In this document: piece by piece, positions 7,101 through 13,852 of the stretch
Layout: each line of letters begins with the position of its first letter
Numbering within the stretch: the first letter of the stretch is position 1
Program-made: the position numbers and the translations under genes
Source of the DNA: GCA-002726655 sp046582185
GTDB lineage: Bacteria; Pseudomonadota; Gammaproteobacteria; Pseudomonadales; Azotimanducaceae
NCBI GenBank assembly: GCA_046582185.1
Contig: JAYGEX010000006.1
Span: forward strand, 1 to 16,202
Direction: 5' to 3'
DNA: 16,202 bases
Notes under the pieces: generated by a model
Database searches by the model: none
The model's input: only the letters and a program-made list of their open reading frames with translations
Told to the model about the DNA's origin: nothing

Positions 7101-8204
7101 ATTGCCGGCCCGGATCTAAAGAAGGGCGACAAGATCACCAGCGAATACCTTGCGACTCTGCCTTCCGATGACTGGTTTAAGATCCGTCTTGATGTGGATT
7201 CTCTAAATAACCTGTTAGAGCAGGCAGATAAGCGACTGAAAGAGCGTCGGTCCGACCTTGATGAAGAATTTGCGGAGAGCAAGCGCAAGCTTGAAAGCGG
7301 CGATGATCTTGTTCCAGGTGTCTTGAAAATCGTTAAAGTCTACCTGGCCATCAAACGTAGAATTCAGCCAGGTGATAAAATGGCTGGTCGCCATGGTAAC
7401 AAGGGTGTCATCTCTGTTATCAAACCAGTAGAAGATATGCCTTATGATGAGGACGGTGAGCCAATCGATATCGTATTGAACCCACTGGGTGTTCCCAAGC
7501 GAATGAATGTAGGTCAGATTCTTGAGACCCACCTTGGTTGGGCTGCCTACGGGCTTGGTCAGAAGATTGGTAAAATGCTTGATGCTCAGCGGGAAGTTGC
7601 AGAAGTTCGCGAATTCCTTGATGAGATATATAACAGGAGCGGCCGAGTTGAAGATCTGGACTCATTTACAGATGCTGAGATTCTTGAGATGGCGGGCAAT
7701 CTGCGTGAAGGTGTGCCGATGGCTACCGGGGTGTTTGATGGCGCGTCGGAAACCGAGATCAAGACAATGTTGAAGCTGGCTGATTTGCCAACTGACGGTC
7801 AAACAATGCTCTATGATGGTTGTACCGGTGAAAAGTTCCAGCGGCCTGTAACGGTTGGTTACATGTACATGCTTAAACTCAATCACCTGGTTGATGACAA
7901 GATGCACGCCAGATCCACAGGATCATATAGCCTCGTTACTCAACAGCCGCTAGGTGGTAAAGCTCAGTTTGGCGGGCAACGATTTGGTGAAATGGAAGTC
8001 TGGGCGTTGGAAGCATATGGTGCTGCCTACACGCTTCAGGAAATGCTTACGGTTAAGTCTGACGACGTTCATGGTCGTACCAGAATGTATAAGAACATTG
8101 TGGACGGAGACCATAGAATGGAGCCAGGAATGCCTGAGTCATTTAATGTTCTGGTCAAGGAGATCAGGTCGCTGGGTATCGATATAGAACTGGAAGCAGA
8201 CTAA
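4134..8204 (+). CDS. rpoB: DNA-directed RNA polymerase subunit beta
   Basis: This is the beta subunit of the core RNA polymerase, forming half of the active-site cleft. The 1356-residue length is close to Pseudomonas RpoB and slightly longer than the 1342 of E. coli. Landmarks run in order: N-terminal protrusion (RIRKDFGKLPRVMKIPHLL), lobe, and the rifampicin pocket from residue 512 (GSSQLSQFMDQNN) with D521, H531, R534 and S536 all wild type. The active-site lysines follow in GDKMAGRHGNKGV (K1082, K1090), then the C-terminal clamp and switch region (LNHLVDDKMHARSTGSYS). The rifampicin residues predict drug sensitivity. ATG 4134 has GGAGG at 4124-4128. Two residues are unusual: K1122 in GVPKRMN (normally GVPSRMN) and C1230 in YDGCTGE (normally YDGRTGE). 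Confidence 0.99.
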   Translation: MAYSYTEKKRIRKDFGKLPRVMKIPHLLAIQVESYKHFLQDKTEPKNRLDEGLHIAFKSVFPIVSYSGNAGLEYVAYRLGKPIFGVKECQLRSVTYSAPLRVKVRLIIYDRDSSNKAIKDIKEQEVYMGEIPLMTDNGTFIINGIERVIVSQLHRSPGVFFDHDKGKTHSSGKLLYNARVIPMRGSWLDFEFDPKDCVFVRIDRRRKLPATILLRALGYSSQEILEQFFDTDTFQITGEGYELELIANRLRGETAQFDITNKSGKVIVEESTRITARHIRELEKIKLTQLAVPSEYVCGHVLAEDIIDSETGEIVIPCNTEITDETLEQLRELGLKTFKTIYTNDLDHGPWISDTLSVDPSTNRLEALVEIYRMMRPGEPPTKEAAENLFTNLFFAPERYDLTAVGRMKFNRRLGREAETGEGTLGNEDIIDVLKCLINIRNGRDNVDDIDHLGNRRVRSVGEMAGNSFRLGLIRVERAVKERLSLAESEGLMPQDLINAKPVAAAVKEYFGSSQLSQFMDQNNPLSEVTHKRRISALGPGGLTRERAGFEVRDVHPTHYGRVCPIETPEGPNIGLINSLATYATTNSYGFLESPYRKVKDGLVTDDIEYLSAIVESDYVIAQASASISDKGKLVDDMVEVRHLGEFTKMPRDSVNFMDVSPQQVVSVAASLIPFLEHDDANRALMGSNMQRQAVPTLRAEKPLVGTGMERTVASDSGVCVVAERGGVVETVDAGRIVIRVNDAETESGEAGVDIYNLTKYTRSNQNTCINQKPLVREGDVVSKDDVLADGPSIDTGELALGQNMRIAFMTWNGYNFEDSILISEKVVKEERFTTIHIQELTCIARDTKLGSEEITCDIPNVGEGALGKLDESGIVYIGAEVNAGDILVGKVTPKGETQLTPEEKLLRAIFGEKASDVKDTSLRVPSSYNGTVIDVRVFTRDGIDKDQRALDIEHRELEQVRKNIEEEFNIIKTATFERLADSLLGKSVIAGPDLKKGDKITSEYLATLPSDDWFKIRLDVDSLNNLLEQADKRLKERRSDLDEEFAESKRKLESGDDLVPGVLKIVKVYLAIKRRIQPGDKMAGRHGNKGVISVIKPVEDMPYDEDGEPIDIVLNPLGVPKRMNVGQILETHLGWAAYGLGQKIGKMLDAQREVAEVREFLDEIYNRSGRVEDLDSFTDAEILEMAGNLREGVPMATGVFDGASETEIKTMLKLADLPTDGQTMLYDGCTGEKFQRPVTVGYMYMLKLNHLVDDKMHARSTGSYSLVTQQPLGGKAQFGGQRFGEMEVWALEAYGAAYTLQEMLTVKSDDVHGRTRMYKNIVDGDHRMEPGMPESFNVLVKEIRSLGIDIELEAD

Positions 8205-8215
8205 ATACCTGATGA

Positions 8216-8246
8216 GCTTTTGTTACCAGACATTGGTAGCAAAAGC
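8216..8246 (+). promoter_or_regulatory. 12-bp intercistronic hairpin between rpoB and rpoC
   Basis: GCTTTTGTTACC (8216-8227) pairs with GGTAGCAAAAGC (8235-8246), 12 bp with a single G-U, over a 7-base loop. It begins 11 bases after the rpoB stop. No T tract follows, so termination is unlikely. It could protect the rpoB 3' end, or be an RNase site that separates the two messages. That role is inferred from structure only. Confidence 0.5.
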
Positions 8247-8274
8247 ATTGGCGATAAAGCATTTAAATTATTAA

Positions 8275-8291
8275 CTGGGCATGACGCCCGG
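8275..8291 (+). promoter_or_regulatory. Hairpin directly upstream of the rpoC ribosome-binding site
   Basis: CTGGGC (8275-8280) pairs with GCCCGG (8286-8291), six pairs with one U-G, over an ATGAC loop. It ends only a few bases before the strong ribosome-binding sequence AAAGGAGG at 8293-8300 that serves the TTG start of rpoC. It could keep that site accessible or tune initiation. The pairing is short, and a regulatory role is speculative. Confidence 0.35.
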
Positions 8292-8305
8292 AAAAGGAGG
8301 AAGCC

Positions 8306-11300
8306 TTGAAAGACTTGCTGAACATACTAAAAGCGCAAGGACAGTCAGATGAATTTGATTCCTTAAGAATCGGTCTCGCATCTCCTGAGTTGATTCGGTC
8401 GTGGTCCTATGGTGAGGTCAAGAAGCCAGAGACGATTAACTACCGAACTTTCAAACCAGAAAGAGATGGCCTTTTTTGCGCCAAGATTTTTGGGCCTAAT
8501 AAAGACTACGAGTGCTTGTGCGGTAAGTACAAGCGGCTCAAGCACCGCGGTGTAATTTGTGAAAAATGTGGCGTTGAAGTAGCGCTGGCAAAAGTCAGGC
8601 GTGAGCGCATGGGTCATATTGAGCTTGCAAGCCCGGTAGCGCACATTTGGTTTTTGAAGTCTCTTCCGTCACGAATTGGTCTGTTGATGGATATGACGCT
8701 GCGCGACATTGAGCGAGTTTTGTATTTCGAATCATTTGTTGTTGTTGATCCCGGTCTTACGACACTTGAAAAGCGGCAGTTGCTATCGGACGAGCAATAT
8801 TATGAGGCGCTGGAAGAATACGGTGATGAGTTCGAAGCCAAGATGGGTGCCGAAGCTATCCAGGATCTGATGAAGGATATGGATATTGAAGACGAGATCG
8901 CGACCATTCGTGAACAGCTCCCGCAAACAAATTCTGAAACAAAGATCAAAAAATTAAGCAAACGCCTGAAGCTGATGGAAGCCTTTGTTAAGTCAGGCAA
9001 CAAGCCAGAGTGGATGATCTTTACTGTTCTACCTGTGCTTCCGCCAGATTTGCGGCCATTGGTTCCTCTGGAAGGTGGCCGCTTTGCGACATCTGATCTT
9101 AATGACCTGTATCGTCGGGTTATTAACAGAAACAACCGCTTAAAGAGGCTGTTGGATTTATCTGCACCTGACATCATCGTCCGTAACGAAAAGCGGATGT
9201 TACAAGAAGCAGTGGATGCCCTGTTGGATAATGGTCGAAGAGGGCGTGCAATTACCGGTACAAACAAGCGACCTCTTAAGTCACTTGCCGACATGATTAA
9301 AGGAAAGCAGGGTCGCTTCCGTCAGAATCTGCTTGGAAAACGCGTCGACTACTCTGGCCGTTCGGTTATTGTTGTTGGTCCTAATCTGCGGCTGCACCAA
9401 TGTGGTCTGCCCAAGAAAATGGCTCTCGAACTCTTCAAGCCATTCATCTTCGGTAAGTTGGAAGCTCGAGGACTTGCGACGACGATTAAAGCTGCCAAGA
9501 AAATGGTTGAACGTGAAACACCAGAAGTTTGGGACATCCTTGCCGATGTTATCCGTGAGCACCCGGTATTATTGAACCGTGCGCCAACATTGCACCGCCT
9601 CGGTATTCAGGCATTTGAGCCAGTACTTATCGAAGGTAAAGCGATCCAGCTTCACCCTCTCGTCTGTACAGCCTACAACGCCGACTTCGATGGCGATCAG
9701 ATGGCAGTCCACGTTCCACTGACGCTGGAAGCTCAGTTGGAATCGCGAGCGTTGATGATGTCTACCAACAACGTTCTGCTCCCAGCCGATGGCGAGCCAG
9801 TTATTGTTCCGTCTCAGGACGTGGTCCTCGGAATTTACTGGATGACTCGTGAGCGTATTAATGAAGAGGGCGAAGGCATGATCTTTGCTGACCTCGAAGA
9901 GGTTGGTCGCGCATACAAGAGTAGAAAAGTGGGTCTGCAGGCCAAGGTTAAAGTCCGTATTACTGAAACCATTCGGCTGGACAACGGTGAATTTGAAACC
10001 ACAACTTCAATTCAGGATACAACTGTCGGTCGTGCGCTGCTTTATGAAATAGTCCCTGCAGGGCTTGCTTACAAACATGTAAACGAGACCATGGGTAACA
10101 AGCATATCTCGCGTCTGATCAACCTCTGTTATCGAACAGTTGGTTTGAAAGAAACCGTTATTTTTGCCGACCAATTGATGTACATGGGTTATGAGTACTC
10201 AACCCGATCTGGTGCTTCTATTGGTGTGGATGATTTTGTTATCCCGAAAGAGAAGGCCAGCATCATTGGTGAGGCAGAAGCTGAAATCAAGGAAATAGAA
10301 TCTCAGTTTTCGTCTGGCCTTGTGACCCAAGGTGAAAAGTACAATAAAGTTATCGATATCTGGACGCGAGCTAACGATCTTGTTGGTACTGCCATGATGG
10401 ATACCCTGAGTAAAGAAACCGTAACCAACAGGGACGGTGAGCAGGTAGAGCAGGTTTCATTTAACAGTGTTTGGATGTATTCAGATTCAGGTGCTCGAGG
10501 CTCCCCCGCACAGATCAGGCAGCTGTCCGGTATGCGTGGTTTGATGACCAAGCCAGATGGCTCAATCATCGAGACGCCAATCACCGCCAACTTCCGCGAA
10601 GGCCTGTCTGTGATGCAGTACTTTATCTCCACCCACGGTGCGCGAAAAGGCCTGGCAGATACGGCGCTTAAGACGGCAAACTCCGGATACCTGACCAGAC
10701 GATTAGTTGATGTGGCGCAGGATCTGGTTGTCACTGAAAACGATTGTGGCTCTGAGCGTGGCATGATGACAACGGCCGTTATTGAAGGCGGTGATGTTGT
10801 ACAAGCACTTGGCGCAAGAGTATTGGGTCGAACCGTAGCTCTGGATGTGTTTAATTCCACTGGCGATGAAGTGCTGATTCCCAAAGGAACAATGATCGAC
10901 GAGAAGTGGGTCGAGCGCCTTGGAGATATGGGTGTTGACGAGATCCTGGTGCGAAGTGCTATCAGCTGTGATACACGTTACGGTATTTGTAGTATGTGTT
11001 ACGGACGTGACCTTGGCCGCGGCCATCTGGTAAACATTGGTGAGGCTATTGGCGTTATTGCAGCTCAGTCAATCGGTGAACCTGGCACGCAGCTGACCAT
11101 GCGGACCTTCCACATTGGTGGTGCGGCTTCCCGTGCAACAGCAGTTGATAACGTTCAGGTAAAACACGCCGGGGTTATCCGATTGCACAATCTCAAGACA
11201 GTGCAAAAAGCCAATGGAGATCTGGTTGCAGTTTCTCGATCAGGTGAAATTGCCGTTGTAGAAGATGAGACTGGTCGGGAGCGAGAGAGATACAAGCTAC

Positions 11301-12532
11301 CTTATGGTGCCGTCTTGAAGAAAGGCAACGATGCGCATATTGAAGCTGGCGAAATTATCGCCAACTGGGACCCGCATACTCACCCGATCGTTACCGAGGT
11401 CGAAGGAAAAGTTGTATTTGAATCTATGGACGAGGGTGTCACTATCCGTCGCCAGACTGATGAATTGACTGGTCTTTCCAGTATTTCCATCATCGATCCA
11501 AAGGATCGACCAAGCTCCGGTAAGGATATTCGGGCAGCGGTTCGCCTTGTGGATGATGAGGGCGAAAATTTACTGCTGGCGGGCACAGATGTTCCTGCGC
11601 ACTACTTCATGGAAGCTAACGCTATTCTGAGTCTGGAAGATGGCGATCACATTGCGATCGGCGACGTTATCGCAAGAATTCCTCAGGAGAGTTCAAAGAC
11701 TCGCGATATTACCGGTGGTCTGCCGAGAGTTGCAGATTTGTTCGAGGCGCGTAAGCCAAAAGAATCGGCTGTATTAGCCGAAATCACAGGAACCGTAAGC
11801 TTCGGAAAAGAGACAAAAGGCAAGCTCCGTTTGGTGATTACGCCAGCTGACACCAGTGAACTTCCCGAAGGTTCAGATCACTATGAAGTGCTGATACCCA
11901 AGTGGCGGCACATGACAGTGTTTGAAGGTGAGAATGTTGAAAAAGGTGAGGTGGTGTCCGATGGACCTGAAAACCCTCATGACATCCTCCGCCTTAAAGG
12001 TGTAAATGCACTGGCTAACTATATTGTTAAAGAGATTCAGGACGTTTATCGCCTTCAGGGCGTGACCATCAATGACAAGCATATTGAAGTCATTGTCTGT
12101 CAGATGTTGCGCAAAGTAGAAATCAGCAATTCCGGTGAATCGGTCATGATTAAAGGAGAGCTGGTTGAGCATACTCGCTTCCTGGAAGAGAATGATCGCC
12201 TGGCTGCAGAGAGCAAACAGGCTGTGAAGGGAAATCGTGTTCTTCTTGGTATTACCAAGGCAGCGCTAGCGACTGAGTCCTTTATTTCTGCAGCTTCATT
12301 CCAGGAGACGACTCGAGTGCTGACGGAAGCGGCAGTAACCGGCAAGCGCGACTATCTTCGTGGTTTGAAAGAAAATGTCATCGTTGGTCGATTGATACCT
12401 GCTGGTACCGGGCTCAAGTATCATGAAGACAGGAAGCGCAGGAAGGAAGCTGCGAAGCAAGAACCACAGAAAGTCAGTGTTAGTGATGTTGAGCAGGCAT
12501 TGAGTGATGCCTTCAATACTGAAGCTGGCTGA
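8306..12532 (+). CDS. rpoC: DNA-directed RNA polymerase subunit beta'
   Basis: This is the beta' subunit, which carries the catalytic magnesium of RNA polymerase. The 1408-residue protein is complete (E. coli 1407). The zinc ribbon cysteines are C70, C72, C85 and C88. The catalytic loop NADFDGDQMA begins at N458, placing the magnesium aspartates at D460, D462 and D464. The second zinc site is C814, C888, C895 and C898. The bridge-helix and trigger-loop signatures (STHGARKGLADTALKTANSGY; IGEPGTQLTMRTFHIGG) are intact, and the C-terminal end includes GLKENVIVGRLIPAGTG. Translation starts at TTG 8306 (E. coli uses GTG) after AAAGGAGG. The product begins MKDLLNILKAQ, matching the family, so this start is right. 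One oddity is C1265 in HIEVIVCQML, where Arg is usual. A strong terminator follows. Confidence 0.99.
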   Translation: MKDLLNILKAQGQSDEFDSLRIGLASPELIRSWSYGEVKKPETINYRTFKPERDGLFCAKIFGPNKDYECLCGKYKRLKHRGVICEKCGVEVALAKVRRERMGHIELASPVAHIWFLKSLPSRIGLLMDMTLRDIERVLYFESFVVVDPGLTTLEKRQLLSDEQYYEALEEYGDEFEAKMGAEAIQDLMKDMDIEDEIATIREQLPQTNSETKIKKLSKRLKLMEAFVKSGNKPEWMIFTVLPVLPPDLRPLVPLEGGRFATSDLNDLYRRVINRNNRLKRLLDLSAPDIIVRNEKRMLQEAVDALLDNGRRGRAITGTNKRPLKSLADMIKGKQGRFRQNLLGKRVDYSGRSVIVVGPNLRLHQCGLPKKMALELFKPFIFGKLEARGLATTIKAAKKMVERETPEVWDILADVIREHPVLLNRAPTLHRLGIQAFEPVLIEGKAIQLHPLVCTAYNADFDGDQMAVHVPLTLEAQLESRALMMSTNNVLLPADGEPVIVPSQDVVLGIYWMTRERINEEGEGMIFADLEEVGRAYKSRKVGLQAKVKVRITETIRLDNGEFETTTSIQDTTVGRALLYEIVPAGLAYKHVNETMGNKHISRLINLCYRTVGLKETVIFADQLMYMGYEYSTRSGASIGVDDFVIPKEKASIIGEAEAEIKEIESQFSSGLVTQGEKYNKVIDIWTRANDLVGTAMMDTLSKETVTNRDGEQVEQVSFNSVWMYSDSGARGSPAQIRQLSGMRGLMTKPDGSIIETPITANFREGLSVMQYFISTHGARKGLADTALKTANSGYLTRRLVDVAQDLVVTENDCGSERGMMTTAVIEGGDVVQALGARVLGRTVALDVFNSTGDEVLIPKGTMIDEKWVERLGDMGVDEILVRSAISCDTRYGICSMCYGRDLGRGHLVNIGEAIGVIAAQSIGEPGTQLTMRTFHIGGAASRATAVDNVQVKHAGVIRLHNLKTVQKANGDLVAVSRSGEIAVVEDETGRERERYKLPYGAVLKKGNDAHIEAGEIIANWDPHTHPIVTEVEGKVVFESMDEGVTIRRQTDELTGLSSISIIDPKDRPSSGKDIRAAVRLVDDEGENLLLAGTDVPAHYFMEANAILSLEDGDHIAIGDVIARIPQESSKTRDITGGLPRVADLFEARKPKESAVLAEITGTVSFGKETKGKLRLVITPADTSELPEGSDHYEVLIPKWRHMTVFEGENVEKGEVVSDGPENPHDILRLKGVNALANYIVKEIQDVYRLQGVTINDKHIEVIVCQMLRKVEISNSGESVMIKGELVEHTRFLEENDRLAAESKQAVKGNRVLLGITKAALATESFISAASFQETTRVLTEAAVTGKRDYLRGLKENVIVGRLIPAGTGLKYHEDRKRRKEAAKQEPQKVSVSDVEQALSDAFNTEAG

Positions 12533-12541
12533 TCCTGCATT

Positions 12542-12562
12542 GGCATGTTTATTAAACATGCC
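12542..12562 (+). terminator. First hairpin after rpoC
   Basis: GGCATGTTT (12542-12550) and AAACATGCC (12554-12562) form a perfect 9-bp stem over an ATT loop, nine bases after the rpoC stop. What follows is CTACGTAAAAAC rather than T-rich, so it is more likely a 3'-end stabilising hairpin than the terminator itself. Confidence 0.55.
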
Positions 12563-12573
12563 TACGTAAAAAC

Positions 12574-12606
12574 AAAGAATTAGGCGACAGGGTCGCCTAA
12601 TTCTTT
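12574..12606 (+). terminator. Rho-independent terminator of the rpoBC unit
   Basis: A perfect 15-bp stem, AAAGAATTAGGCGAC (12574-12588) against GTCGCCTAATTCTTT (12592-12606), closes on a 3-base AGG loop. The GC-rich core GGCGAC/GTCGCC is followed by AATTCTTT and preceded by an A-rich tract. This gives the U-rich tail of an intrinsic terminator, which could work on both strands. It separates rpoBC from the str operon, whose promoter starts ten bases later. Confidence 0.85.
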
Positions 12607-12615
12607 ACATATTTG

Positions 12616-12644
12616 TTGACTCATACATTAGAGGTCATTAGAAT
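12616..12644 (+). promoter_or_regulatory. Sigma-70 promoter of the str operon (rpsL-rpsG-fusA-tuf)
   Basis: TTGACT at 12616-12621 (5 of 6 to consensus) and TAGAAT at 12639-12644 (5 of 6) are separated by exactly 17 bases. It lies after the rpoC terminator and 85 bases before the rpsL ATG. The bases just after the -10 box are GC-rich (TCGGCC), the discriminator type found in ppGpp/DksA-inhibited ribosomal promoters. The leader 12645-12729 contains a weak TTATGG/CCATAA hairpin (12655-12672). The promoter is seen by consensus match; stringent control is inferred. Confidence 0.82.
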
Positions 12645-12729
12645 TCGGCCTCGCTTATGGCGGCGCCCATAATATGGTCGCGCGCTGAGTGTATGCCCTT
12701 AACGTATAGAAGATTGGAGTTATTGTTTT

Positions 12730-13104
12730 ATGGCAAGAATCAATCAATTGGTTCGAAAGCCCAGAAAAAGGAAAGTTGCCAAGAGCGACGTTCCTGCTTT
12801 GCAGGCATGTCCGCAAAAACGGGGTGTATGTACGCGTGTTTATACAACAACACCTAAAAAGCCTAACTCGGCCTTAAGAAAGGTCTGTCGGGTTCGATTG
12901 ACCAACGGCTTCGAAGTTACCTCCTACATTGGTGGTGAAGGTCACAATCTTCAGGAGCACTCCGTTGTCCTGATTCGTGGCGGTCGTGTGAAGGATTTGC
13001 CGGGTGTGCGCTATCACACCGTTCGTGGAACGCTGGATACAACTGGCGTTGCAGACAGAATGCAAGGTCGTTCCAAGTACGGAACCAAACGGCCTAAAGC
13101 CTAA
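12730..13104 (+). CDS. rpsL: 30S ribosomal protein S12
   Basis: S12 sits in the decoding centre and helps control mRNA-tRNA fidelity; its mutations give streptomycin resistance or dependence. The 124-residue product has the same length as E. coli S12 and matches it closely from MARINQLVRKPR onward. The two streptomycin loops are wild type: TPKKPNSA with K43 (K42 in mature numbering) and RVKDLPGVRYH with K88 and D89, the latter being the usual methylthiolation target. A streptomycin-sensitive ribosome is predicted. ATG 12730 is preceded by GGAG at 12716-12719, ten bases away, which is a slightly long spacing. It is the first gene of the str operon, and rpsG starts 108 bases downstream. Confidence 0.99.
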   Translation: MARINQLVRKPRKRKVAKSDVPALQACPQKRGVCTRVYTTTPKKPNSALRKVCRVRLTNGFEVTSYIGGEGHNLQEHSVVLIRGGRVKDLPGVRYHTVRGTLDTTGVADRMQGRSKYGTKRPKA

Positions 13105-13132
13105 TTTTAAGGCCTGAAAGATAAGATAAATG

Positions 13133-13188
13133 CTGCTGGGTGCTCAATCATCCAGCAGAGTAAGGTCGAGTCTCAATTGAGATCTCGA
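13133..13188 (+). promoter_or_regulatory. Two-hairpin rpsL-rpsG intercistronic element, probable S7 operator
   Basis: CTGCTGGGTG (13133-13142) pairs with CATCCAGCAG (13149-13158), 10 bp with one G-U. A second stem pairs TCGAG (13166-13170) with CTCGA (13184-13188) and continues as TCTC/GAGA over an AATT loop, with one bulged T at 13183. The element ends 24 bases before the rpsG ATG. In E. coli, S7 binds the rpsL-rpsG intercistronic RNA and represses its own translation and that of downstream fusA; this tandem-hairpin element is placed to do the same. The helices are visible; S7 binding is inferred. Confidence 0.55.
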
Positions 13189-13212
13189 ATCACCTGAAGA
13201 GAGTATAGAGAT

Positions 13213-13683
13213 ATGCCTAGACGTAGAGTACCCGCCAAGCGGGAGATATTGCCTGATCCCAAATATGGCAATCAAGTACTGGCCAAGTTCATGAATCACG
13301 TTATGGTCAGTGGTAAAAAATCAGTAGCAGAAAATATTGTCTACGGTGCCCTTGATCGTATTAAGGAACGTACCAGCGGCGATCCTATTGAGATTTTTGA
13401 AGCAGCGCTAGAGGCCATTGCGCCTTCAGTCGAAGTGAAATCCAGACGCGTTGGTGGCGCTACCTACCAGGTTCCTGTTGAAGTTCGACCTTCCAGACGT
13501 ACAGCCCTTGCCATGCGTTGGCTTGTTGATTCCGCTCGAAAGAGAGGGGAGAAATCTATGGCCATGCGACTGGCAGCCGAGCTAATGGATGCTGCTGAAG
13601 GTCGTGGTTCTGCTGTTCGTAAGCGTGAAGATACGCACCGAATGGCAGAAGCTAACAGAGCTTTCGCTCACTATAGATTCTAA
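13213..13683 (+). CDS. rpsG: 30S ribosomal protein S7
   Basis: S7 nucleates assembly of the 3' major domain of 16S rRNA and lies at the E site next to S11. The product has 156 residues, the standard bacterial length without the extension found in E. coli K-12. It starts MPRRRVPAKREILPDPKYG. It has the conserved EVRPSRRTALAMRWLV stretch of the central helices and ends in the RKREDTHRMAEANRAFAHYRF signature. ATG 13213 follows a weak purine-rich GAAGAGAG (13196-13203). The weak site together with the two hairpins upstream suggests translation depends on rpsL coupling and S7 feedback. fusA follows after 169 bases. Confidence 0.99.
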   Translation: MPRRRVPAKREILPDPKYGNQVLAKFMNHVMVSGKKSVAENIVYGALDRIKERTSGDPIEIFEAALEAIAPSVEVKSRRVGGATYQVPVEVRPSRRTALAMRWLVDSARKRGEKSMAMRLAAELMDAAEGRGSAVRKREDTHRMAEANRAFAHYRF

Positions 13684-13692
13684 AAGTATTAG

Positions 13693-13823
13693 CGCTCACA
13701 TTCTTGTGTAACAAGTGATAAGTAAGAATGGGAACAAGAGCGACAGTATTTAAGTAAGAGCAATCGTATTAATTAGAGCTGGACTAGTTTCAAGGTTACT
13801 AACGCAAACTGCGTGGTCCAGCT
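13693..13823 (+). promoter_or_regulatory. Structured intercistronic RNA upstream of fusA
   Basis: The rpsG-fusA gap (13684-13852) can form two compact domains. The first has CGCTC (13693-13697)/GAGCG (13738-13742) outside CATTCTT (13699-13705)/AAGAATG (13724-13730). The second may be a three-way junction. Its closing stem is AGCTGGAC (13777-13784)/GTCCAGCT (13816-13823), with arms TAGT/ACTA (13785-13801) and ACGCA/TGCGT (13802-13814). An alternative pairing, AGTTT (13786-13790) with AAACT (13806-13810), competes with both arms. The domain ends 17 bases before the fusA ribosome-binding sequence GGGGA (13840-13844). I do not recognise a known RNA family. All pairings were found by eye, and the function is unknown. 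Confidence 0.5.
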
Positions 13824-13852
13824 TAACCAGTTAACTATCGGGGATTTTCAAA

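Noticed and set aside
8800..9294. 164-codon minus-strand frame inside rpoC
   Set aside because: Serine- and arginine-rich product typical of antisense translation of a conserved gene; no independent support.
10303..10884. 193-codon open frame on the minus strand inside rpoC
   Set aside because: It is fully antisense to a highly conserved part of rpoC, has no recognisable domain and no ribosome-binding context; a shadow of rpoC codon use.
13728..13757. Nine-codon ATG...TAA frame in the rpsG-fusA gap
   Set aside because: No good ribosome-binding site, and the ATG sits in the 3' arm of a stable stem; such short frames are expected by chance.
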